From positions 3,616,001-3,680,000 of the forward strand of contig CM063258.1 in assembly GCA_032158295.1 (NCBI GenBank): a DNA stretch of 64,000 nucleotides, read 5' to 3'. A program made the translations under genes and the position numbers. This stretch comes from Pycnopodia helianthoides (lineage: Eukaryota > Echinodermata > Asteroidea > Forcipulatida > Asteriidae). Within the stretch, counting starts at the first letter, position 1, and each line of letters opens with the position of its first letter. The notes under the pieces are model-generated. The model ran no database searches, was not told where the DNA came from, and saw nothing but the letters and a program-made list of their open reading frames with translations. Positions 1 through 8,544 of this stretch are shown here, piece after piece.

Positions 1-105
1 AGTTGGTAGAGCGCCGGCACGTCAATCCGGAGGTCGTTGGTTCAAATCCCGCTCTAGTCAATTTTTCCTAGTTCAACCCAAAATCAATTATAAAATATGT
101 CAGCA
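1..105 (+). repeat. tRNA-related SINE fragment, cut by window start
   Basis: The first 60 bases look like the body of a tRNA: a D-arm-like AGTTGGTAGAGC, then a B-box-like GGTTCAAATCCC. They are followed by a tail resembling TTCAACCCAAAATC. The same tRNA-like block and tail occur in reverse at 52605-52735, so I read this as a dispersed SINE, not a working tRNA gene. The anticodon arm is mispaired and the residue expected to be U33 is not T, which also argues against a functional tRNA. Confidence 0.45.
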
Positions 106-700
106 TGTGCTGACAACGTGCCTCGTTTGAGGGTTTTTTATTCCCCCAATGAAGAGATTCCAGAGGTGTTAACCGCCCAGAGAGTCAACGAGCCGATACC
201 CTCTTCCCGATCATCACCCAAAATCTGTTTTCCTCATTTTGATGAACGGCTTCATTAAAACGCAACGAATACATTATTTTAGAAACGCGTCTTAACGTCG
301 CACCCCACTGCCGCGTCACGTAGTATCCAAAACAGTACGCCATCTGTATTCAGAAATTAGTTTTCTCATTAATTTTCCCCCCCGACTCGAGTGGTGCAAC
401 CTTGTGATATACTGAACACAACCTCCGGGATAATCGCTTTATTTAAAAAAAAAAAATGAAGAGAAATTGATCAGAGGAATGCTTTAGATATTTTGCAGTG
501 GCTTATAAGTGACTTAAATCAAGCGAAAAATCGTCAGATAATGAGACTACTACGTGACTGAGTATTTGATGGATAAACGTCGTGACTGGAATGCTTATTT
601 TCAATTTTGTGTACGGCACTGAGTTGTCTCGGCGTGCGTGTCGCAAGGCTCAAACAGCACCCTCTCACTGAGTTCAAAAGAAGGCCGACGATTATAAACT
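106..700. other. non-coding, no recognised feature
   Basis: I see no conserved coding exon, RNA gene or clear repeat here. The sequence GTGCTGACAACGTGCCTCGTTTGA near the start recurs around 18780, so part of it is a low-copy dispersed repeat. Short open frames on the minus strand have no recognisable domain. Confidence 0.4.
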
Positions 701-704
701 GGGA

Positions 705-843
705 AAAACTATAAATAAATAATAGTAAACTTGCGGGTACAACCATGTGTAAATCTCTTTTGTTTGAGTGTTGGCTCTGAGAAGAGCCGGTTTGGTCTCG
801 ACGTTTCGAACAGTATACTCTGCTCGTCTTCAGGAGAAGACTG
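705..843 (-). repeat. Penelope/retrozyme-like repeat with hammerhead-like motif
   Basis: Read on the minus strand, this block starts with a hammerhead-like core and continues through GAGACC and an AGAGCC-flanked hairpin. It then runs to AAAAGAGATTTACACATGG and a TTTACTATTATTTATTTATAG-like end. The same sequence recurs as both arms of the foldback at 26211-26430 and, decayed, at 3526-3690. Hammerhead ribozymes in short repeats are known from Penelope-like elements and retrozymes. Assignment to that group is an inference from the motif, because no reverse transcriptase of that type is present here. Confidence 0.5.
794..837 (-). other. hammerhead-ribozyme-like motif 1
   Basis: On the minus strand the order is TCTC, then CTGAAGA (827-833), one extra C, a six-pair hairpin GAGCAG/CTGTTC with loop AGTATA, then GAAACGTC (800-807) and GAGA. 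TCTC and GAGA can pair as stem I, ACGT could form a minimal or dimeric stem III, and the C before GAGA is the expected cleavage position. All core residues of CUGANGA and GAA are present and the first stem II pair is G-C. The one-base insertion between the core and stem II departs from the canonical fold, so activity is uncertain. Confidence 0.5.
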
Positions 844-1032
844 GAGGATTATAAACTGGTCCCCTGTCTTTATCCTTCAACATCAGGGCTTGAAATTCAC
901 ACTGGACTAGTTACCAGTGTCGTAACCATTTGGCTAGTAAGCCCAAAACACAAGTCCTGCAGCCAAGTACTTTTTTCCAAAATTTTGGGTTGAGCAAAGA
1001 AAACTTGACTAGAGCTTGACCTTTTTGTCTAT

Positions 1033-1112
1033 TAATTCAATTCAATTGAATTGAATTGAATTCAATTCAATTCAATTCAATTAAATTAAATTAAATTCAA
1101 TTCAATTCAATT
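1033..1112. repeat. (AATTC)n / (AATTA)n microsatellite
   Basis: About 80 bases of tandem five-base units of the type TTCAA, switching strand sense in the middle (TTCAA then TTGAA then TTCAA) and drifting to TTAAA. This is a simple-sequence repeat with no coding content. Confidence 0.9.
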
Positions 1113-1646
1113 AATCTTTACTATATCCCAAAAAGGGTAATTCAAACGCTCGCACACTGTAAAAACATTGCAATATTAAAAACATTAAAATTGATTTTAG
1201 TGATATATACAATTACAAGAAAACACACTAAAAGGTGATAAGACAAGATAAACAAACCTACCTAGGGACTGAACGATACAATTTATAATTAGCGTTTGAA
1301 ATAAAGATTGTGATGTTTTATTGCACGAGGGATAAAGGAGGATGGGTACCGGTTTGTCTTAGAATTTTTACCAGACCAGACACATTTTTTACAAGACCTT
1401 CAATAACTCTATCCTTCTTTCATGCTTCTTAATGTGTCGACGATCTTAATGTGTCGACGATCTACAAACTGGGCTATCTGGCCCTATGTTGGTGGCGGCA
1501 TCCCTGTTTTCCACTCTAATAAATTTTACTTTGTTGAACCCCCCCCCAAAAATAAACATTACCCAGTCAGTTTCCCCCAGTGGTTTATTACTTGAAAAGT
1601 GTTTTTTTTATTGAGACTACTTTGGAAAAACTTACTAAATGTACTT
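1113..1646. other. non-coding, SINE-tail fragment
   Basis: Mostly AT-rich unique-looking DNA. Around 1526-1590 the sequence GTTGAACCCC followed by ACCCAGTCAGTTTCCC and GGTTTATTACTTG is the reverse complement of the SINE body at 31800-31860, so a SINE fragment lies here. GATCTTAATGTGTCGAC is locally duplicated near 1435-1460. Confidence 0.45.
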
Positions 1647-2038
1647 TTAAAGGAACATTACAGAATTGGTAAGAAAAAACTTGTAAAATATACTTTTTGA
1701 TCACAGATTTACATAAAACTTACACGGTCTAATGATGATGATAGTAGAAAACATCCCTTGAAATATTTCTGTCTGAAATGCCATATTTGATGAGAAATGA
1801 ATCAACTAATTTTCCGATTGGAGTTTATCGCTCAGTAAGCGTTTTATTCATTTGTTGAATCTTTATGATTTCATGCAAATGTGTAATTGGTTTTTCACTA
1901 TTTTCTCGTGACCCAGATGGCCGATCGATCTCAAACTTCTACTTGTTTGTCAGTTTATGTATAGGGTGGATTACATAAAGTGCTTACACTGCCAGCAACT
2001 GTTTTGTTAGCAAAACCAATTCTGTAATGTTCCTTTAA
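1647..2038 (+). mobile_element. TTAA MITE, family A copy 1
   Basis: The element is bounded by TTAA on both sides and has near-perfect terminal inverted repeats: AGGAACATTACAGAATTGGT at the left and its reverse complement at the right. It is about 384 bp long with no coding capacity. Matching full-length copies lie at 14055, 27258 and 29704, and a 3'-truncated one at 33480. A TTAA target duplication is the hallmark of piggyBac-type transposition, so this is probably a non-autonomous piggyBac derivative; no transposase is present in the window. Confidence 0.85.
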
Positions 2039-2230
2039 GTTTATTAAACCACCTTCTGAGAGTGAGGTAAACATGAAAGAAGGATAGAAATATTGAAGGT
2101 CTTGTAAAAAATGTGTCTGGTCTGGTGAAAATTCTGAAGTGTAAGAGCTGTAGACAAATGGTTGATAAACTTGAAATTCAAGCACTGCTTGAAGGGTAAG
2201 GGGTTTTGAATGATATAATTAATTCGGTGG

Positions 2231-3521
2231 TGAGTGCTCTATGTTCCGACAGCCCTATGTTCTGATAACCCTTCTTGATCTACATGCTAGGGTAAAGATT
2301 AGGAAAATACATTGGGGGTGTCTGAACATAGGGGTGTCTGAAGATAGGGGTGCTGGAAGTAGGGGTGTCTGAACATAGGGTGTCTGAACGTAGGGGTGTC
2401 TGAACGTAGGGGTGTCTGAACATAGGGGTGTCTGAACATAGGGGTTCTGAACATGGAGTGTCTGAACTTTGGGGTGTCTGAACATAGGGTGTCTGAACAT
2501 AGGGTGTCTGAACATAGGGTGTCTGAACATAGGGGTGTCTGAACATAGGGGTGTCTGAACATAGGGGTATCTGAACATAGGGGTGTCTGAACGTAGGGGT
2601 GTCTGAACATAGGGGTATCTGAACATAGGGGTGTCTGAACATAGGGGTGTCTGAACATAGGGGTGTCTGAACATAGGGGTGTCTGAACGTAGGGGTGTCT
2701 GAACATAGGGGTATCTGAACATAGGGGTGTCTGAACATAGGGGTGCTGGAACGTAGGGGTGTCTGAACATAGGGGTGTCTGAACATAGGGGTGTCTGAAC
2801 ATAGGGGGTGTCTGAACATAGGGGTGTCTGAACATAGGGGTGTCTGAACGTAGGGGTGCTGGAACGTAGGGGTGTCTGAACATAGGGGTGTCTGAACGTA
2901 GGGTGCTGGAACGTAGGGATGTCTGAACATAGGGGTGTCTGAACATAGGGGTGTCTGAACATAGGGGTGTCTGAGCATAGGGGTGTTTGAGCATAGGGGT
3001 GTCTGAACAGGGTGTTGGAACGTAGGGGTGTCTGAACATAGGGGTGTCTGAACATAGGGGTGTCTGAACATAGGGGTGTCTGAACATAGGGGTGTCTGAA
3101 CATAGGGGTGTTGAAAAATAGAGATGTCAGAACATAGGGTTGTTTGAGCATAGGGGTGTCTGAACAGGGTGTTGGAACATAGGGGTGTCGAACATAGGGG
3201 TGTTGGAACATAGAGATGTTGGAACATAGGGGTGTTGGAACATATAGGGGTGTTGGAACATATAGGGGTGTTGGAACATAGGTGTGTCTGAACATAGGGG
3301 TGTCTGAACATAGGTGTGTTTGAGCATAGGGGTGTCTGAACAGGGTGTTGGAACATAGGGGTGTCGAACATAGGGGTGTTGGAACATAGAGATGTTGGAA
3401 CATAGGGGTGTTGGAACATATAGGGGTGTTGGAACATAGGTGTGTCTGAACAAAGGGGTGTCTGAACAAAGGGGTGTCTGAACAAAGGGGTGTCTGAACA
3501 TAGGGGTGTCTGAACATAGGT
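2231..3521 (+). mobile_element. foldback-like element copy 1 with expanded 16-bp array
   Basis: The left end (2231-2265) holds inverted 16-bp units of the type CTATGTTCCGACAGCC, followed by GCTAGGGTAAAGATTAGG and AAAATACATTGGGGGTG. The rest (about 2313-3521, 1.2 kb) is a tandem array of GGGGTGTCTGAACATA, the opposite orientation of the left-end unit. Unit variants include CTGGAAC, TTGGAAC, TTGAGC and shortened 14-15 bp forms, with a larger duplicated block around 2985-3170 and 3310-3430. The long open frames on the minus strand (420 and 458 codons, Tyr/Pro/Thr-rich) exist only because the unit rarely contains a stop. They are not genes. Confidence 0.85.
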
Positions 3522-3525
3522 GCTG

Positions 3526-3690
3526 GCTCTGTGAAAAGAGCTGTTGTGCTCTAGATGTTTCAACAGTGTACTCTGCTCGATTTCAGGAGAAAGACAAGCA
3601 GAGTATATACTGTTCAAAATTCTGAGACCACATTTTTGTCTCCTTTGAGCTAACACGTACTCCTCCCCAAACGGATTTACACTTGGTCGT
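3526..3690. repeat. decayed hammerhead-bearing repeat
   Basis: This block matches the 705-843 and 26211-26430 repeats: GGCTCT...GAGC hairpin, TCAACAGTGTACTCTGCTCG, then an inverted partner AGCAGAGTATATACTGTTC and a TTACACTTGG-type end. Both hammerhead-like cores are damaged (for example CTGAAAT for CTGAAGA on the minus strand). Confidence 0.5.
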
Positions 3691-3782
3691 ACATGTAAGT
3701 AACTAGTAATTGTTACTTCCTATCAGAGCATGCTTACTTGAAAAAAAATCAGCATTTAGTTTTGATGAACATTTTACACTCC

Positions 3783-4320
3783 TTTTGGGGTGGCATGGTT
3801 GGCTCGTGTGTAAAGTGCTCGCCTCTCACCACTTTGGCCCTGGGTCGATTCCCGGGTAAGACCATAATATGTGAGTAGAGTTGTGCGTTGGTTCACTCCT
3901 CTATGCCACAAGGGTTTTTTTCTCCGGGCCCTCCGGTATTCCTCTTTCCGGAACAATCAATTACTCTCGATCTCGGGCTGTGCTCCGTGGTCATATATAT
4001 AGGTCATATAAAGGCACCCTCGCATGCCTGCCGCTCAAACACATTGTAGCTGCGTTTCTTTGCAATTCAGCTTAGTTAGCTTTGAGTAAGAATGACAAGC
4101 CTCCCAATTTATTATCAACATTACGTACCTTCAAATGCCTTCTTAAAACATTCCTGTTTAACTCAACTTATAATTAGATTGCTGGTTTTGTTTCAAGCAC
4201 ACATACATGTACATGTTTATTTAATTTTTTTGTAGAGTTCTGGACAGTTTCTTTTCTTCAAGCGCCTCGGAATATGTTTACATAGATAGATGGCGCTTTA
4301 CAAATGCTTGTATTATTATT
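3783..4320 (+). mobile_element. tRNA-derived SINE with (TTA)n tail
   Basis: The 5' end carries RNA polymerase III promoter elements: an A-box-like TGGCATGGTTGG and a B-box-like GGGTCGATTCCC in tRNA spacing (about 3787-3856). An unrelated body of roughly 450 bp follows. The 3' end reads GGCGCTTTACAAATGCTTG and then TATTATTATT, the typical tail of SINEs copied by a partner LINE. The (TTA)n run stops at 4320 and resumes at 8089, because a minus-strand LINE has inserted into it. Confidence 0.75.
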
Positions 4321-7300
4321 CCATCTTATCACAGCATGCAAAAGAAAGATTCCATTTTCATTTGTGCCGGTTACTCCTCGAGTCAGGCTACGTCCCGTAG
4401 CCTTAGATCTCAAGGGTCTTTCTCAGGATCCTCGCTGTTCCCAAAAGCGCCGCCTTCTGTAACAGATCTATCCTCACATTTGTCCCTATTTCATCTAGAT
4501 GTTTCCCCAGTGCTTTGGGAATGGTGCCAAGTGCTCCAACAACCACAGGGACTACTTTCACTTTCACCTGCCAAATCTTACGGAGTTCCCTGGCTAGGTC
4601 TTGGTACTTGTGGATCTTTTCCGTCTCCTTCGAAGCTACCCTGATATCACCCGGCACAGCTATGTCAATGAGATGACACATCTTCGTCGTCTTATCTAAG
4701 ACTACAACATCCGGACGCCTATGTTCTATAACATGATCAGTCTGAATGTTAAAATCCCAGAGAATCTTGACCTGGTCGGTCTCTACAACTTTCTCCGGAA
4801 CGTGGTCGTACCATTTCGCATGCACTTGGACACCATACTTCTTACACAGATCCCAGTGAATCACCTTGGCCAACTTGTCATGTCTTCCTTTGTACTCCGT
4901 CTGGGCCATCATACTACATTCGCTGACAATATGAAGAACAGTCTCTTCTGCCTTGTAACACATTCTGCACATAGGAGAGACGTTTGCTTTCTCGATCCTT
5001 GCCTTCATAACATTTGTCCTTAGTGACTGGTCTTGCGCCGCAGTAATCAAACCCTCGGTTTCCTTCTTTAGTTCTCCGCTCTTTAACCAATTCCATGACT
5101 TAGGGCTCGCTACCTCTTCAGTACATCTCAAGAACCGGCCATGAAGTGGCTTGTTCCTCCAATCTTGATGTCTTTCCTCTTTCTTTCCCCTCTTGTACTC
5201 CTTCGGCCCAACTTCGTCTTCCCTCGTGTACTTTTGGGCAACCATCAACAAGTTCTCCTCGGTCCTCCTAATATGACAATGCAAGCTCCTGCGCTCGATG
5301 TTAACACTGTCTGCCACGCTCAGTAACCCCCTTCCGCCCTCTGACCTCGGAAGATAGAGTCTGCTGACATTTGACCGCGGATGTAGCATGCCATGCATGG
5401 TCATCAGTTTCCTTGTTCTCCTGTCCGTGACATCTAGATCTTCCTTGGTCCACCCCACAATACCCCCACTGTACCTCATCAAAGACACGGCCCACGTGTT
5501 AATCGCCTTAATCATGTTCCCCCCGTTCAGTTTGGACTTTAAACATTTCTTCACCCGCCTGATGTATTCTGCCCTCAGCCTTACCTTTGATTCCTCGTGA
5601 AGCACATGGTCCGATTCAAGAACACCAAGATACCGATAACTCTCCTCCTCGCCTAGAGCCCTCATCTGTGCACCATCTGGCAGAGCGATGCCATCGGAGT
5701 GTACCCTCTTTCCCCTCTTCATGGCCATTGAAGCACATTTCTCCAGACCGAACTTCATCCCGATGTCATCACTGAAAATCCTGACGGTCTGCACCAGAGA
5801 ATCGATCTCCGCCTCATTCTTTGCAAACAACTTTAAATCGTCCATAAAAAGCAGATGGTTGATCTTACATCCGTCCTTCTTCATTACATAACCTGCGCTC
5901 ACCTTCCTCAGAATCATCGACAAGGGCATCAGTGCCAGAACAAACAGCAGTGGAGACAGAGAGTCACCTTGGAAAATACCTCTTCTTATGCATACCTTGC
6001 CCAGACTATCGTCATTGGCTGTCAGATTTGTTCGCCACGTCTTCATGCTCTCACCTAAAAGACGTTTTACTGCATCAGCCACTCCAACCATATCCAGACA
6101 TTCCATTATCCATGTGTGCGATACCATGTCATACGCCTTCTTGTAGTCGATCCACGCCATTGCCAAATTAGTCTTTCTGCTCCTGCAATCCTTCAGTACA
6201 GCCTTGTCAATGATAAGTTGATCTTTCGTACCTCTGGACCGCTTCTTACAGCCTTTCTGCTCCTCTGGAAACAACTTCTGGTCATCCATATGGCGATAGA
6301 GGTCTTCTGCAATCATACTGGTCAAAAGTTTATACATCACAGGTAAGCACGTGATTGGTCTATAATTACTCGCAATGTTACCTTTCTTGACATCCTTTAT
6401 GATCAGAACCGTTCTTGCCTCAGTCATCCAAGATGGGACCTTACCCTGTACTAAACAGTCTTGCAGTTGTAGGGCCATTCGCTCATGCAAACTACGGAAG
6501 TTCTTCAACCAGTACCCATGCACTTGGTCCGGACCCGGGGCTTTCCAATTTGGCACTTTCTTTACCTGTCTCTTTACCTTGTCCACGTCAATCTGGAACC
6601 CTTCTTGCTGCTGTACCCCTCTCAATTCATCTTTCACATTCGTTAGCCATTCCGCTTGTCGGTTGTGCTGTATTGGTTGGTCCCAAATACTACCCCAGAA
6701 AGTTTTTGCCTCTGCTGGCCTCGGGCCCACTTGCGTGCTGTCATTCTTTCCGTCTAATTCCTTGAACAACCGACGCTGATTGGTGTTAAATAGCCTATTT
6801 TGGTGAAACTGCTTGACCCTATCAACATACCTCTTCACCTTTGCAGCCTTAGCCTTTACCCTTTGCTTAATCTCCTCTATGACAACATTCACCCCCTTAC
6901 CTTTGACATTATACTTTGTCATGATTGTATTCCTCAAGTCTGAACCTTTTATTAAACCCTTTTTCATTTGTTCTATTCTACTGAGGTCTTTCCGTAATTC
7001 TTTAATTTGACCCTCCAGACGACGTTTCCACCATGGTGTACTGTTTTCCTGTTTTGATTGTGAAGCCTTCACACCTAACTTTTCCCCTACTACAACTGCC
7101 CCAGCAAAAATAAGACGGTTAGTTTCCGACAGATTATTTGTACTTACTAACCCAAGGACTTTACTTACCACGGCTGACATTTCTGTCAGCCTTTTCCTTG
7201 GGACCCGGCGCAAAGATGGGATACTCCACCCGCTTGACCCCTTAGCCGCTTCCATCACCTCTTGAATCCTGGTTTTAATTTGCACCTCCTCCTCCGTACA

Positions 7301-8088
7301 CTCTACACCTCCCTCTTCGTCTATGCCATCGTCACCCTGACTGTCTAGCAACCCTGGCTGCTCAACCACATCTTCGCTATTAGCAGCAGCCACCTCCTCC
7401 GGTACTTGGTGGTTAACAACCTCCGTTCTATCTCTTTCAGCTTGTACTATCCTCCTCATCTCCTCAATTTCCACGTTTGTTAACCACTGGTTCCGTTTGA
7501 TAGTACTTATCTGGTCTGCAAGACGCTGCTCACTGATCTCAAACATTTCTTTATCCTGCCATAGGCTAAACATTCTCTTTCTGTATCCTCTCTTGTCCGG
7601 CTCACTTTTAATATAACATTCCATCGCCATTTTGTTATCAGCCTTACTCCATTTTCTCCTGGTTGCAACACGAATCCTGTTGTGAGCAGTTTGGATACGA
7701 TCTGGTAGTACCTGCTCAGGCATACCAACCAGATCGGGTGAAGGACTTCCTCTCTGGGAGTTTGTCACTCTTTCACCGTTGACTTGATGCTCCATAGCAC
7801 TCATTATAAACATCACACAATTGTGAGAAAGTTTGTAGTTTTAGGGAGAACTACATACAGCAACGCTGTAGAATATCCAACCCTACGGAGACCACTAAAC
7901 ACTGGTTGTAATCAAGATGTTCCAAAGGACGCAGTTGATACGCGCGTCCGTTCACTGACTCAATGTACACTGTGCGGTCTACGTTGAAGAAAGTTTTCTG
8001 AATACAGAAAAATCCAACACTTTTCCACCAAAAATAGCAACAAGATGGTAACTAGTTGTCATCAAACTTGCCCTGCGGTAATTATATT
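4321..8088 (-). mobile_element. RLE-type non-LTR retrotransposon, apparently full length
   Basis: A single-frame LINE on the minus strand: about 270 bp of 5' leader (7817-8088), one long open frame (4403-7813) and a short 3' tail (4321-4402). It is bounded on both sides by (TTA)n: the 10-base SINE tail ending at 4320 and the run at 8089-8142. I infer that it inserted within a TTA/TAA microsatellite. Dong, an R4-clade element of silkworm, also carries this type of endonuclease and targets TAA repeats, so that clade is the closest comparison I can name. Clade membership needs a phylogeny. Confidence 0.85.
4403..7813 (-). CDS. LINE polyprotein: reverse transcriptase plus restriction-like endonuclease
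   Basis: The intact frame encodes about 1136 residues; the first ATG is at 7813 and the codon before it is GTG. Residue numbers here count that GTG as 1. Residues 55-120 form a Trp-rich, Myb/SANT-like basic region (W56, W86, W111). Residues about 130-360 are charged and unassigned. The reverse transcriptase spans about 420-740, with motif A Asp557 (WIDYKKAYD), motif B GIFQGDSLSP (613-622) and motif C FMDD (657-660). A CX2CX8HX4C zinc knuckle lies at 950-967. The endonuclease has RRPD (1033-1036), Asp1051 in LIDIAVPGD and a Lys/Tyr pair near 1070. All catalytic positions I can check are intact, so the copy may be recent. No N-terminal C2H2 finger is seen, unlike classical R2. Confidence 0.95.
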   Translation of the reverse strand: MFIMSAMEHQVNGERVTNSQRGSPSPDLVGMPEQVLPDRIQTAHNRIRVATRRKWSKADNKMAMECYIKSEPDKRGYRKRMFSLWQDKEMFEISEQRLADQISTIKRNQWLTNVEIEEMRRIVQAERDRTEVVNHQVPEEVAAANSEDVVEQPGLLDSQGDDGIDEEGGVECTEEEVQIKTRIQEVMEAAKGSSGWSIPSLRRVPRKRLTEMSAVVSKVLGLVSTNNLSETNRLIFAGAVVVGEKLGVKASQSKQENSTPWWKRRLEGQIKELRKDLSRIEQMKKGLIKGSDLRNTIMTKYNVKGKGVNVVIEEIKQRVKAKAAKVKRYVDRVKQFHQNRLFNTNQRRLFKELDGKNDSTQVGPRPAEAKTFWGSIWDQPIQHNRQAEWLTNVKDELRGVQQQEGFQIDVDKVKRQVKKVPNWKAPGPDQVHGYWLKNFRSLHERMALQLQDCLVQGKVPSWMTEARTVLIIKDVKKGNIASNYRPITCLPVMYKLLTSMIAEDLYRHMDDQKLFPEEQKGCKKRSRGTKDQLIIDKAVLKDCRSRKTNLAMAWIDYKKAYDMVSHTWIMECLDMVGVADAVKRLLGESMKTWRTNLTANDDSLGKVCIRRGIFQGDSLSPLLFVLALMPLSMILRKVSAGYVMKKDGCKINHLLFMDDLKLFAKNEAEIDSLVQTVRIFSDDIGMKFGLEKCASMAMKRGKRVHSDGIALPDGAQMRALGEEESYRYLGVLESDHVLHEESKVRLRAEYIRRVKKCLKSKLNGGNMIKAINTWAVSLMRYSGGIVGWTKEDLDVTDRRTRKLMTMHGMLHPRSNVSRLYLPRSEGGRGLLSVADSVNIERRSLHCHIRRTEENLLMVAQKYTREDEVGPKEYKRGKKEERHQDWRNKPLHGRFLRCTEEVASPKSWNWLKSGELKKETEGLITAAQDQSLRTNVMKARIEKANVSPMCRMCYKAEETVLHIVSECSMMAQTEYKGRHDKLAKVIHWDLCKKYGVQVHAKWYDHVPEKVVETDQVKILWDFNIQTDHVIEHRRPDVVVLDKTTKMCHLIDIAVPGDIRVASKETEKIHKYQDLARELRKIWQVKVKVVPVVVGALGTIPKALGKHLDEIGTNVRIDLLQKAALLGTARILRKTLEI

Positions 8089-8089
8089 A

Positions 8090-8142
<53 letters not shown>
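8089..8142 (+). repeat. (TTA)n microsatellite
   Basis: About 18 uninterrupted TTA units. It continues the tail of the SINE that ends at 4320 and marks the 5' border of the intervening LINE. Confidence 0.9.
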
Positions 8143-8143
<1 letters not shown>

Positions 8144-8166
8144 GTCATTATTTTAAGCTGTAGGAA

Positions 8167-8544
8167 TTAATAAAGGCAGTTGATACTTTTGGTAGTTACT
8201 CCAGAAATACATTACCATAACAAACTACTTAAGTTGGTAAAGAGCACCTGAGAGCTGCTGGTAGTATAAAACATTGTGAGAAACGACTCCCTCTGAAGTG
8301 ATGTAGTTTTTGAGAAAGAGGTAATTTCTCACTAAAATATTTGAATCTGAAAAAAGGCTTCAAGCATGAAAGCACCGGTTCTATGCAACAAGGGTGTTTT
8401 TTCTTTCAGTATTTTCTTGCAACTTTGATGACCAATTGAGCCCAAATTTTCACAGGTCTGTTATTTTTATGCATATGTTGGGATACACCAGGTGAGGATA
8501 CTATAGAGTCTTTGACAATTATCAAAAGTATATCCTGCCTTTAA
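8167..8544 (+). mobile_element. TTAA MITE, family C copy 1
   Basis: Starts AAAGGCAGTTGATACTTTTGG and ends CAAAAGTATATCCTGCCTTTAA, with TTAA at both borders (the left border has an extra TA). Internal landmarks shared with family C are GAGAAACGACTCCCTCTGAAG, GCAACTTTGATGACCAATTG and TTTTCACAGG. No coding capacity. Confidence 0.75.

Noticed and set aside
1..60. Functional tRNA gene cut by the window start
   Set aside because: The anticodon arm is mispaired, the expected U33 is absent, and the same sequence with a SINE tail recurs at 52605-52735.
2231..3521. CRISPR array
   Set aside because: Units are contiguous 16-mers without spacers, in a eukaryotic intron-rich context with no cas genes.
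2255..3656. Long minus-strand open frames (420, 458 and 262 codons) rich in Phe-Arg-His-Pro-Tyr-Val-Gln-Thr-Pro
   Set aside because: They are translations of the 16-bp GGGGTGTCTGAACATA array in several frames. Unit-length changes shift the frame without stops, and no splice or start context supports a gene.
4721..7010. Many plus-strand open frames opposite the LINE
   Set aside because: Antisense shadows of the 1137-codon LINE frame, without domains.
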